Positions 8,433 to 15,963 of a stretch of 64,000 nt of DNA are shown here, in pieces; position 1 is the stretch's first letter; each line of letters begins with the position of its first letter. The position numbers and the translations under genes are program-made. The notes beneath the pieces are model-generated. The model made no database searches. It was not told where the DNA came from and was given only the letters and a program-made list of their open reading frames with translations. Source of the DNA: Nonomuraea spiralis (GTDB taxonomy: Bacteria > Actinomycetota > Actinomycetes > Streptosporangiales > Streptosporangiaceae); assembly GCF_014648435.1 (NCBI RefSeq), contig NZ_BMRC01000012.1, forward strand, positions 124,001-188,000, written 5' to 3'.

Positions 8433-8800
8433 TCCCCCTCGCCCGTCCGGCGCCGGTTTCGTTCCGTGGACAGGGTGCGGCGAATCCTTCGTCCGGCGTG
8501 CTGACCGGCCACCGCTCCGGGGGAAAGGGTGGGGGCGAGCACGGATCGCCGCGGCGCAGGAGGAGTTGATCGCGATTGAGCCCCCGCCGGAGCAGCATCA
8601 CGCGCGCACGGCGAGGCCAGGGTTCCAGGCCGGGCGATCGCGGACCGGCACCGGGCACACCGCCGCCACGGCGCGGAAGACCTGCTCCGGTGCACGACGG
8701 CGGTCATGTGACTGAGCCGATCCCGCCGGCTCGTCATGCGTGACGCCGTCCGCCGGCCGCGACCGGCGGGTCCTCATGCCGCCCACCGTGCGGAGGCGGC
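8433..8800. other. Intergenic region with a stem-loop upstream of the STAS gene
   Basis: No credible coding frame is seen in these 368 bases. A 7-base perfect stem (CCGCCGG at 8750-8756, CCGGCGG at 8763-8769) lies about 30 bases before the STAS start. GTTT at 8457 followed 13 bases later by GGGTGC resembles a sigma-B-type promoter but is far from the gene. GGAGG immediately before 8801 is the ribosome binding site. Confidence 0.4.
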
Positions 8801-9175
8801 ATGACGCCACTGACGTTGAGCTGCCACGACCTGCCCGGCGGCGTACTGGTGACCGTGGCGGGCGAGCTGGACTCCAGCAACTCGCAACGGCTGGAGTCCT
8901 ACGCCGAGCGGCAACGGCGTCCCGGGGCGGGGATGGTGCTCGACCTGGCCGGGCTGACCTTCATGGACAGCCGCGGCCTGCACGTGTTGTTGCGGCTCAA
9001 CGCCGCCGTGCTCGACCAGGGCGGCGTGCTGCGCCTGGCCGCCGTGCAGGAGCTGCCCGCCCGCGTGTTGCAGGTGACCGGCGTGTGGTCCTCCCTAATC
9101 GTCCACGCCGACGTCGGGGAGGCCGTCGCCGCGATGGGCGCGCAGCGTCCGGACGGCCTGCGCGAGTCCTCGTGA
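8801..9175 (+). CDS. STAS-domain anti-sigma factor antagonist
   Basis: Single-domain protein of 124 residues of the SpoIIAA/RsbV type. Core beta strand VLVTVAGELDSSNSQRLE is followed by VLDLAGLTFMDSRGLHVLL; the serine in MDSRGL is the usual phospho-acceptor. Such proteins free a sigma factor by binding its anti-sigma kinase, and are switched off by phosphorylation. GGAGGCGGC precedes the ATG. A matching HATPase kinase is encoded at 10161-10640 and a decayed phosphatase-type gene lies between, so this looks like a partner-switching cluster. The controlled sigma factor is not evident here. Confidence 0.88.
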   Translation: MTPLTLSCHDLPGGVLVTVAGELDSSNSQRLESYAERQRRPGAGMVLDLAGLTFMDSRGLHVLLRLNAAVLDQGGVLRLAAVQELPARVLQVTGVWSSLIVHADVGEAVAAMGAQRPDGLRESS

Positions 9176-9177
9176 CC

Positions 9178-9194
9178 TCCCGGATCACCCGGGA
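9178..9194 (+). terminator. Short hairpin after the STAS gene
   Basis: TCCCGG (9178-9183) and CCGGGA (9189-9194) form a 6-base perfect stem with a 5-base loop three bases after the STAS stop codon. There is no T tract, so it is only a candidate terminator. Confidence 0.4.
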
Positions 9195-9351
9195 ACACGG
9201 GACTGAACGCCACGAGCACCGGCTCCGGAATCCGGATGGACATCGACCGCGACTGTCCCGTTCATGACCTCGATCCCGGTCTCCCGACCGAGGCCGTTCG
9301 CGAGGTCACCACAGGACAGTCCGCACAATTCCGCAGGACAACGAGGGTGAC

Positions 9352-10027
9352 ATGAGCGAAGCGATGACCGGCGGCTCCCGTACGACGTCCGGGGGCGCCG
9401 AGGTCGACGAGCTTCGGCTGCGTCAGCTGCTCGGCGGGCTGACAGCGGTACGGGACGGCGACTTCCGCACCCGCCTGCCCGAGGACACCGACGGCCGACT
9501 CGGCGGACAAGCCGACGTCCCCTCGGTCTCCGGCACCTGGAAAGACCTCACCGAATCGGTCAACGCCATAGCCGACAACCTCACCGCCCAGGTCCGCAGC
9601 ACGCCCAGCGCCTCGGGCGTATCGGCGGGTTCGAGGAGAACCTGCTGACCGGCGAGATCGTCTGGAACGCCCAGCTTCACGGCATGTACGGCATGGCCCC
9701 CGACGAGCCGCCCATCCCGCTCGAACAACTGGCCGGGCACGCCCATCCGGACGACGCCGTGGCCATCGGCCGTTTCGTCCGCGCCGTGCTGCACCACCGC
9801 CGCCCGGCCTCCACCGCGTACCGGCTCCGGCGTTCCGACGGCACCGTACGGCACATCAGGGTCGTCGCCGAGCCGGTCTTCGACGACAGCGGCCTGCTGC
9901 TGTCCATCCGCGGCGCCTACCAGGACATCGCCCGGCAGCCCGCGGCCACCCTGGAGCAGCGCCTCGAACCCACAGCAACTCCGACACCGACGACGACACG
10001 TGCATCATCGGCGCCCGCCTCCAGTAG
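9352..10027 (+). pseudogene. Collapsed HAMP-PAS-SpoIIE phosphatase gene (internal deletions, three frames)
   Basis: Three recognisable pieces of one multidomain signalling protein lie in order but in three different reading frames. The first (9352 to about 9597, ATG start) is a HAMP-repeat fragment: LRQLLGGLTAVRDGDFRTRLP fused directly to GRLGGQ and then GTWKDLTESVNAIADNLTAQV. The second (about 9600-9950) is a PAS domain: AQRLGRIGGFEENLLTGEIV, WNAQLHGMYG, then RRSDGTVRHIRVVAEPVFDD. The third (about 9974-10027) reads NSDTDDDTCIIGARLQ then stop, the usual C-terminal end of an RsbU/SpoIIE-type PP2C phosphatase. The sensor repeats and most of the phosphatase are missing. The PAS frame runs open into the next gene, giving a spurious 318-residue PAS-HATPase frame. 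The hairpin at 10047 supports a gene end here. Confidence 0.7.
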
Positions 10028-10046
10028 CGCCGCGCGCCGAGGCCAC

Positions 10047-10083
10047 ACCACCGGACGCCGGTCCCGGAAGGGGCGCCGGTGGT
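10047..10083 (+). terminator. Strong hairpin terminator after the collapsed gene
   Basis: ACCACCGG-A-CGCC (10047-10059) pairs with GGCGCCGGTGGT (10072-10083): a 12-base-pair stem with one bulged A, followed by TTG. It sits 20 bases after the stop of the phosphatase tail and before the HATPase gene, so it probably marked the end of the original phosphatase gene. Confidence 0.65.
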
Positions 10084-10160
10084 TTGCCGGGCCTTCGTCT
10101 GGAAAGCACCCAGAACCGGGTCCCCCGCCACGCCACATTCAGGCAGGACTGATCAAGACC

Positions 10161-10640
10161 ATGGGCATGGAACCGGAGCTGCGCTGCCCCATCAGCACCG
10201 ACCTCGACGCCATCCGCGGCCTCGTGCGCGGTTACGCCGGGCGGGGCGGGCTGGCCGGGGAACGCCTGGACAACTTCGTGCTGGCGGTCAACGAGGCGGT
10301 CACGAACGTGCTCGACCACGGCGGCGGCGCCGGCACGGTGCTGGCCCGGGGCCGTCCCGGGGGCGTCACCGTGGAGATCGCCGACACCGCCGGCCTGCTG
10401 AGCGCCGGCCACCTGGCCGCGGCCAGGCACGGCCGGGCGCGTACGGAGGGGTTCGGCTTCGGCCTGTGGCTGATCCAGCACCTGTGCGACGGCGTCGATC
10501 TCGACCAGAGCGCGGACGGCTCCCGGTTACGCCTGCACATGGACGTACGGGAGGCGGACGTACGGCGGCCCGCCGGCCCGCTCGTCCGGCACGAGGCGGA
10601 AGCAGAGTGGCCGGACCAGCCGGCGGCCGGGACCGGTTAG
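10161..10640 (+). CDS. Anti-sigma regulatory factor (HATPase, serine kinase type)
   Basis: GHKL-fold ATPase/serine kinase of 159 residues, the SpoIIAB/RsbW type that binds a sigma factor or phosphorylates a STAS antagonist. The N box is NFVLAVNEAVTNVLDHGGG (about 40-58) and the G box region is GFGFGLWLIQHLCDGVDL. The frame is open far upstream through the PAS remnant, but I place the start at ATG 10161 (MGMEPELRCP) because the intervening residues are low-complexity out-of-frame-like sequence, a hairpin lies between, and AGGCAGGAC sits eleven bases upstream. Probable partner of the STAS protein at 8801. Confidence 0.75.
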   Translation: MGMEPELRCPISTDLDAIRGLVRGYAGRGGLAGERLDNFVLAVNEAVTNVLDHGGGAGTVLARGRPGGVTVEIADTAGLLSAGHLAAARHGRARTEGFGFGLWLIQHLCDGVDLDQSADGSRLRLHMDVREADVRRPAGPLVRHEAEAEWPDQPAAGTG

Positions 10641-10760
10641 ACCGACACAATCCGCAATTTCCAGTGTTATTCCGATTTTTCCGGAAAAGGCATGAGCAAA
10701 ACCCCGGCCGGTAATTCGGCGCGCCCTTTCCGCTGGTCAGCTGCCCCTAGGATGAGGCAG

Positions 10761-11114
10761 GTGAAATACATGCTGCTGATCTACAGCAACCCCGCCGCCC
10801 AGCAGGCCGTGGCCGACGGCTTCGACCAGGTCATGGCCGAGGTCGACGCGCTCATGCAGGAGCTGGAGGAGAGCGGCGAGCTGGTCGGAGGTCAGGCGCT
10901 GGGCGATCCCGCCTCGTCCAAGACGGTCATGGTGCGCGACGGCGTGCCCGCCGTCACCGACGGGCCCTTCCTGGAGGCCAAGGAATACCTGGCGGGCTAC
11001 CTGACCGTCGACTGCGCGAGCGTCGAGCGGGCCACCGAGATCGCCGCACGCTGGCCCGACGCGCGGCTGTGCGCCATGGAGGTGCGGCCGGTCCTCGACG
11101 AGGTGGCCGAGTGA
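10761..11114 (+). CDS. YCII-domain (DGPF) protein
   Basis: Small cytosolic protein of 117 residues with the YCII fold: KYMLLIYSNP at the start, then VTDGPFLEAKEYLAGYLTVDC carrying the DGPF motif, then AARWPDARLCAMEVRPV. The GTG at 10761 (VKYMLLIYSN) gives the normal family length; an upstream ATG at 10752 is less likely. Its stop overlaps the GTG of the sigma factor (GTGA). YCII/DGPF proteins coupled to ECF42-type sigma factors are a recurrent actinobacterial pair; the biochemical role is not established. Confidence 0.87.
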   Translation: MKYMLLIYSNPAAQQAVADGFDQVMAEVDALMQELEESGELVGGQALGDPASSKTVMVRDGVPAVTDGPFLEAKEYLAGYLTVDCASVERATEIAARWPDARLCAMEVRPVLDEVAE

Positions 11115-12337
11115 TCGAAGGGCTGCTGCGCGAACTGGCGCCGCAGGTGCTCGGGGTGCTCGTCCGCCGTTACGAGCAGTTCGACGCGTGCGAGGACGCC
11201 GTGCAGGAGGCCCTGCTCGACGCCGCCGTGCAGTGGCCCGCCCAGGGTGTCCCGGACAACCCGCGGGCCTGGTTGATCACGGTCGCCTCCCGGCGCGTCA
11301 TCGACCACATCCGCAGCGAGAGCGCGCGCCGGCGGCGGGAGGAGAGCGCGGCGGTGGCCGTGCCTGCCGACGAGTTCGTCGCGCCCGCGCCGGGCGAGGA
11401 GCGCACTCCGGCCGGTGACGACACGCTGACGCTGCTGTTCCTGTGCTGCCACCCGTCGCTGTCGGAGCCCTCGCAGCTCGCGCTCACGCTGCGGGCCGTG
11501 GGCGGCCTGACCACGGCGCAGATCGCGGCGGCGTTCCTGGTGCCGGAGGCGACGATGGCCCAGCGCATCAGCCGGGCCAAGCAGCGCATCAAGTCCACCG
11601 GGGTGCCGTTCGGGCCGCCGCCGGAGCCGGAGCGCGCCGAACGGCTGCGCGTGGTGCTCCACGTGCTCTACCTGATCTTCAACGAGGGTTACACCGCCAC
11701 CTCCGGGCCCGACCTGCAGCGGCCCGAGCTGACCGCCGAGGCGATCAGGCTGGCCCGGCTCGTGCGCCGGCTGCTGCCCGACGACGGCGAGGTCGCCGGG
11801 CTGCTGGCGCTCATGCTGCTGACCGAGGCGCGGCGGGCGGCGCGCACCGGGCCGGGCGGGTCGCTCGTGCCGCTCACCGACCAGGATCGTTCCCTGTGGG
11901 ACCGGCGGCTCGTCGAGGAGGGTGTGGAGCTGGTCAGCAAGGCGCTGGCCACCAGCGCGCTCGGCCCGTACCAGTTGCAGGCGGCGATCGCGGCCGTGCA
12001 CGACGAGGCGCCCACGGCCGCCGAGACCGACTGGCCGCAGATCCTCGCCCTCTACGGCGTGCTGGCCGGGCTGGAGGACAACCCGATGGTCCGGCTCAAC
12101 CAGGCCGTGGCCGCCGCCATGGTCAACGGCCCGCGCGCCGGGCTCGACCTGCTCGACGGCCTGGCCGCCGACGACCGGCTCTCGGGTCACCACCGGCTGG
12201 CCGCCGTACGCGCCCATCTGCTGGAGATGGACGGCGACACCGAGGGGGCCGCGCGCGCCTTCCGCGAGGCGGCCCGGCGTACGCTGAGTCTGCCTGAGCA
12301 GCGCTATCTCGAAGGCAAGGCCGCCGCGCTCGCTTGA
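11111..12337 (+). CDS. ECF sigma factor with C-terminal TPR-like extension (ECF42 type)
   Basis: RNA polymerase sigma factor of 408 residues. Region 2 is near the N-terminus (LVRRYEQFDACEDAVQEALL, DNPRAWLITVASRRVIDHIRSE) and region 4 around 125-165 (LALTLRAVGGLTTAQIAAAFLVPEATMAQRISRAKQRIK). About 230 extra helical residues follow, containing IFNEGYTATSG and LYGVLAGLEDNPMVRLNQAVA, the extension typical of ECF42 factors that replaces a separate anti-sigma factor. GTG start overlaps the YCII stop, so the two are cotranslated. Confidence 0.9.
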   Translation: MIEGLLRELAPQVLGVLVRRYEQFDACEDAVQEALLDAAVQWPAQGVPDNPRAWLITVASRRVIDHIRSESARRRREESAAVAVPADEFVAPAPGEERTPAGDDTLTLLFLCCHPSLSEPSQLALTLRAVGGLTTAQIAAAFLVPEATMAQRISRAKQRIKSTGVPFGPPPEPERAERLRVVLHVLYLIFNEGYTATSGPDLQRPELTAEAIRLARLVRRLLPDDGEVAGLLALMLLTEARRAARTGPGGSLVPLTDQDRSLWDRRLVEEGVELVSKALATSALGPYQLQAAIAAVHDEAPTAAETDWPQILALYGVLAGLEDNPMVRLNQAVAAAMVNGPRAGLDLLDGLAADDRLSGHHRLAAVRAHLLEMDGDTEGAARAFREAARRTLSLPEQRYLEGKAAALA

Positions 12338-12363
12338 CAACGATTTTTTTCGGTGCAATCGTT
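12334..12363 (+). promoter_or_regulatory. Promoter and ArsR-type operator of the ArsR/SRPBCC pair
   Basis: TTGACA (12334-12339) overlaps the sigma-factor stop codon; 17 bases later comes AATCGT, a weak -10. The perfect inverted repeat AACGATT (12339-12345) and AATCGTT (12357-12363) covers both hexamers and ends six bases before the ATG of the ArsR-type gene. This suggests autorepression and a near-leaderless transcript. Confidence 0.6.
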
Positions 12364-12369
12364 TCACCC

Positions 12370-12957
12370 ATGTACGAAGTGGCAGTGATCGAAGACGCGG
12401 CGGCCGCCGAGGCGTCGCTCGACCCGATGCGGTCGAAGTTGCTGGCCGAGCTGGTCGAACCGGGCTCTGCCACGTCCCTGGCCGCCAAGGTGGGCCTGGC
12501 CAGGCAGAAGGTCAACTACCATCTGCGCACCCTCGAACGCCATGGGCTGGTCGAGCTGGTCGAGGAGCGCAAGAAGGGCAACGTCACCGAGCGCGTGATG
12601 CAGGCCACGGCCGCCTCCTTCGTGATCTCCCCCACGGCGCTGGCCTCGGTGCAGCCCGACCCGGCCAAGTCGCCCGACCGGCTGTCGGCACGCTGGCTGC
12701 TGGCGCTGGCGGCCCAGCTCGTCCGCGACGTCGGCACGCTGCTCACCGGCGCGGCCAAGGCGCAGAAGAAGGTGGCCACGTTCGCGATCGACGGCGAGGT
12801 GCGCTTCGCCTCGGCCGCCGACCGGGCCGCGTTCGCCGAGGAGCTGGCGCACTGCGTGACGTCGTTGGTCAGCAAATATCATGACGAGTCCGCAGAAGGC
12901 GGGCGGGAACATCGCCTGATCGTCGCCGTGCACCCGTCCGTGAAGAAGGGCTCCTGA
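12370..12957 (+). CDS. ArsR-type winged-helix transcriptional regulator
   Basis: Regulator of 195 residues. The helix-turn-helix is LLAELVEPGSATSLAAKVGLARQKVNYHLRTLERHGLVELVEERKKGN (about 25-75), the HTH_20/ArsR pattern; a helical C-terminal part with many alanines follows. ATG 12370 (MYEVAVIEDAA) is chosen over upstream frame extension because a palindromic operator and promoter lie immediately before it. One base separates its stop from the SRPBCC gene, a common ArsR-AHSA1 pairing in which the regulator controls its partner. Confidence 0.87.
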   Translation: MYEVAVIEDAAAAEASLDPMRSKLLAELVEPGSATSLAAKVGLARQKVNYHLRTLERHGLVELVEERKKGNVTERVMQATAASFVISPTALASVQPDPAKSPDRLSARWLLALAAQLVRDVGTLLTGAAKAQKKVATFAIDGEVRFASAADRAAFAEELAHCVTSLVSKYHDESAEGGREHRLIVAVHPSVKKGS

Positions 12958-12958
12958 G

Positions 12959-13693
12959 GTGGGGCGCGAGTTCGAGATCCCCCTTGAGTCCCTGGTCGAG
13001 GCGACGCCCGAGCAGGTGTGGTCGGCCATCACGACCGGGCCGGGCATCGACTCGTGGTTCATGGGGCGCAACGAGGTCGAGGGCGGCGCGGTCCGCACCG
13101 CCTTCGCCGGGGCCGAGCTGCCGGAGTCCCGGGTGAACGCCGACGAGCCGCTCAAGCACTTCGCCCACTCCGCCACGCCGGGCCCCGACGGCCGCTTCGT
13201 CGCCTACGAGTTCCTGCTGGAGGGCCGCGGCCAGGGCAGCACCCTCGTCCGCATGGTCACCAGCGGCTTCCTGCCCGGCGACGACTGGGAGCACGAGTAC
13301 GAGGCGATGTCCGCGGGCACGGCCCTGTTCTTCGCCACGCTGACGGAGTACCTCAACCACTTCGCCGGCCGCGGCGCGACCCCGCTCACCGAGTCCGGCC
13401 CGCCGGTGGCCGACTGGCCGCGCGCCTGGCGGGCCCTGCACGCCGCGCTCGGCGGCCCGCCCGAGCCCGGCGACACCGTCCGGCTCACCCCGCCCGGCCT
13501 GCCCGCGGTCCAGGGCGTCGTCTACTTCCGTAACGCCCAGACCGTCGGCGTCCGCACCTCCGACGCCCTCTACCGGTTCGTCCAGGGCATCGGCGGCACC
13601 ATGCTCGTCATGCACCTGCTGTTCGGCGACCCCGAGGGCCAGGCGGCGGCCTGGCGGTCCTGGCTGGAGGATCTGTACGCGGATCGGGCATGA
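12959..13693 (+). CDS. SRPBCC (AHSA1-like) domain protein
   Basis: Cytosolic START/SRPBCC-fold protein of 244 residues that likely binds a hydrophobic ligand. The opening IPLESLVEATPEQVWSAITTGPGIDSWFMG and the later TMLVMHLLFGDPEGQAAAWRSWLEDLY are typical of the AHSA1/polyketide-cyclase-like group. A C-terminal extension of about 90 residues follows the core. The GTG start lies one base after the ArsR stop, so the pair is an operon. Ligand unknown. Confidence 0.85.
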   Translation: MGREFEIPLESLVEATPEQVWSAITTGPGIDSWFMGRNEVEGGAVRTAFAGAELPESRVNADEPLKHFAHSATPGPDGRFVAYEFLLEGRGQGSTLVRMVTSGFLPGDDWEHEYEAMSAGTALFFATLTEYLNHFAGRGATPLTESGPPVADWPRAWRALHAALGGPPEPGDTVRLTPPGLPAVQGVVYFRNAQTVGVRTSDALYRFVQGIGGTMLVMHLLFGDPEGQAAAWRSWLEDLYADRA

Positions 13694-13700
13694 CTTCCGC

Positions 13701-13808
13701 ATGAACGTGGTGGCACTGTCGGACACCCACGCGCCGAGACGGTGGCGCTCCTGCCCGCCCCGGGTGGCCGAGCACCTGCGCGGGGCGGAGATCGTGCCCG
13801 TCACCTGA
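13701..13808 (+). pseudogene. Truncated metallophosphoesterase remnant (35 codons)
   Basis: An ATG frame reads MNVVALSDTHAPRRWRSCPP then RVAEHLRGAEIVPVT and stops. This is the N-terminus of a YfcE-like phosphodiesterase: SDTH holds the first two metal ligands, and normal members continue with a GDxx motif after the RGAD-type segment. Here the reading frame breaks off exactly where the 3' end of the molybdopterin oxidoreductase begins, with an 8-base overlap. The rest of the gene is absent, so it is a relic left by a rearrangement. Confidence 0.65.
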
Positions 13809-15897
13809 GGGGCTCGACGGTGACCGGGACACCGTTGAGCGCGGCCGTGCCGGAGAGCTCGTCCAGGCGGGCGGGGTCGGTGAGGTCGTTGGCGCTGGCG
13901 CCGCCGAGCGTGGACGCGACCGACAGCAGCACGCCCGGCCGGTCGTGGCCGTAGCCGTGCGGCAGGCTGACCACGCCGGGCATGACGTCCTCGCTCGCGC
14001 TGACCTCCACCGTCACCTCGCCGCTGCGCGAACGCACCCGGACCGGCCCGCCGTCGGTCAGGCCGCGGGCGCGCAGGTCGTCGGGGTGCATGAGCAGGTG
14101 GTGGCGCGGCCGGCCCTTGACCAGCCGGGCCGAGTTGTGCAGCCAGGAGTTGTCGTCGCGCAGGTGGCGGCGGCCGATCAGCAGCAGTTCGGCGGCGCGC
14201 GGCGCGGTCAGGAGCTCGTCGCGGGCCCGTTCGAGCCCGGCGAGCAGCACGGGCGGCGCGGCGTCCACGCGCCGCCCGCGGGTGCGCAGCCGGCCCGGCA
14301 GGCTCGGCCGGAGCGGGCCCAGGTCCAGCCCGTGCGGGTGGCGGCGCAGCTTGGCCACGCTCAGCCGGTACGGCCCCGCCCGCAGCCCGAGATCCACGAT
14401 CCGCTCGGGCGTGAGCCGCAACACGAGCCGGTCGGAGAGCGAACCGGCGCGGACCAGGCGGCGGTAGCGCCGGGCCAGCTCGCGCAGGATCTCCCAGTCG
14501 TGCCGGGCGTCCGGCGTCCTCGGCAGCACGGCCGGGGTGTAGCGGGCGCGGTCGCGGACCGCGACCAGGTTGAAGACGAGGTCGTAGTGGTCGCGTTCGA
14601 GCAGGTCGGTGGGCGGGAGGATGACGTCGGCGTGCCGGGTGGTCTCGTTGACGTAGAAGTCGAGGCTGACCATGAAGTCCAGCTCCCCGAGGGCCCGCGA
14701 CAGCTCGTGCCCGGCGGGGGCCGAGCGCACCGGGTTGCCGGCGATGGTCAGCAGCGCCCGCACCTGTCCCTTCCCCGGGGTGCGGATCTCCTCGGCGAGC
14801 GCCGCGGCGGGCAGTTCGCCGCCGAACTCCGGCAGGCCCCGCACCCGGCTGCGCCACCTGTCCTCGTGGCCCGGGTCGATCATCCGGTTGCGTACGGGAT
14901 CGACGGCGGGCCTGCTCATCAGCGTGCCGCCGGGCCGGTCGAGGTTGCCGGTGACCAGGTTGAGCAGCTGGATCCCCCACTGGCACAGGGTGCCGAAGCG
15001 CTGCGTGGACACGCCGACCCGGCCGTAGGCGGCGGCAGCGCCCGCGGCGGCGAACTCGTCTGCGACCCGGACGATCACCTCGGCCGGCACGCCGGTGACC
15101 GCGGCGGCCCGCTCGGGCGTGAACGCCGCCAGCGCCCGCGTCAGCCGGTCGAGCCCGTCCACGTAGGGCGCGGGACGGGCGGCGCCCTCGGCGATGATCC
15201 GGCCGACCATGGCCAGGATGAGCGCCGCGTCCGTGCCGGGCCGGACGAAGTGGTGCTCGTCGGCCAGCCGGGCGGTCTCCGTACGGCGCGGGTCGAACAG
15301 CACCATCCGGCCGCCGCGGGCACGCAGGTCGCGGATGCGCCTGACGATGCCGGGCGCGCTCATCACGCTGCCGTTGGAGACGGCCGGGTTGGCGCCGAAG
15401 GCCAGGAAGTAGGCCGTACGGTCGATGTCGGGCACCGGGAGCAGCCATTGGCTGCCGTACAGGTGGCGGGCGACGTACTGGTGGGGTAGCTGGTCCAGGG
15501 AGGCGGCGGAGAACCGGTTGCGGGTGCCCAGCAGGCGGGCGAACGGCGGCGCGTGCGTCAGCGCGCCCATGCTGTGCACGACGGGGTTGCCGAGGTAGAC
15601 GGCGACGGCGTCGGCGCCGTGCTCGGCGCGTGTCCGGGCCAGCTTGGCCGCGACCAGGTCGAACGCGTCCGGCCAGGGGATCTCCCGCCAGCCGTCCGGG
15701 GTGCGCAGCACGGGACGGCGCAGCCGGTCGGGGTCCTCGCGTATGTCCTGGAGGGCCAGCGCCTTGGGGCACAGGTGCCCGGCCGACAGCGGGTCGTCCG
15801 CGTCGCCCCGGACGCCGGTGATCCGGTCGCCGTCCAGGTCGAGGCGCAGGCCGCACATGGCCTCGCACAGGTTGCAGGTCGCCAGCCGGGTCGCCAT
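13801..15897 (-). CDS. Molybdopterin-dependent oxidoreductase (formate dehydrogenase/nitrate reductase-like)
   Basis: Cytosolic Mo/W-bisMGD enzyme of 698 residues. The N-terminal CNLCEAMCG and GHLCPKALAL supply four cysteines for a [4Fe-4S] cluster. Further landmarks are LDQLPHQYVARHLYG, LAFGANPAVSNGSV, FDPRRTETARLADEH and the C-terminal dinucleotide-binding domain (HLRDDNSWLHNSARLVKGRP, HPDDLRARGLTDG). No twin-arginine signal is visible, so it is probably cytoplasmic. No partner subunit or cofactor-insertion gene is adjacent. It belongs to the actinobacterial orphan molybdopterin group whose substrate is not known. It may once have replaced the end of the metallophosphoesterase locus. Confidence 0.88.
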   Translation of the reverse strand: MATRLATCNLCEAMCGLRLDLDGDRITGVRGDADDPLSAGHLCPKALALQDIREDPDRLRRPVLRTPDGWREIPWPDAFDLVAAKLARTRAEHGADAVAVYLGNPVVHSMGALTHAPPFARLLGTRNRFSAASLDQLPHQYVARHLYGSQWLLPVPDIDRTAYFLAFGANPAVSNGSVMSAPGIVRRIRDLRARGGRMVLFDPRRTETARLADEHHFVRPGTDAALILAMVGRIIAEGAARPAPYVDGLDRLTRALAAFTPERAAAVTGVPAEVIVRVADEFAAAGAAAAYGRVGVSTQRFGTLCQWGIQLLNLVTGNLDRPGGTLMSRPAVDPVRNRMIDPGHEDRWRSRVRGLPEFGGELPAAALAEEIRTPGKGQVRALLTIAGNPVRSAPAGHELSRALGELDFMVSLDFYVNETTRHADVILPPTDLLERDHYDLVFNLVAVRDRARYTPAVLPRTPDARHDWEILRELARRYRRLVRAGSLSDRLVLRLTPERIVDLGLRAGPYRLSVAKLRRHPHGLDLGPLRPSLPGRLRTRGRRVDAAPPVLLAGLERARDELLTAPRAAELLLIGRRHLRDDNSWLHNSARLVKGRPRHHLLMHPDDLRARGLTDGGPVRVRSRSGEVTVEVSASEDVMPGVVSLPHGYGHDRPGVLLSVASTLGGASANDLTDPARLDELSGTAALNGVPVTVEPLR

Positions 15898-15963
15898 GTG
15901 ACCAGGCTATGAGCGATCACGCCCGTACCGGCGACGCCACCCCGGCGACCCGGCCGCGGCGGG

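Noticed and set aside
8457..8480. Sigma-B-type promoter for the STAS gene
   Set aside because: GTTT-N13-GGGTGC is a loose match over 300 bases from the start codon.
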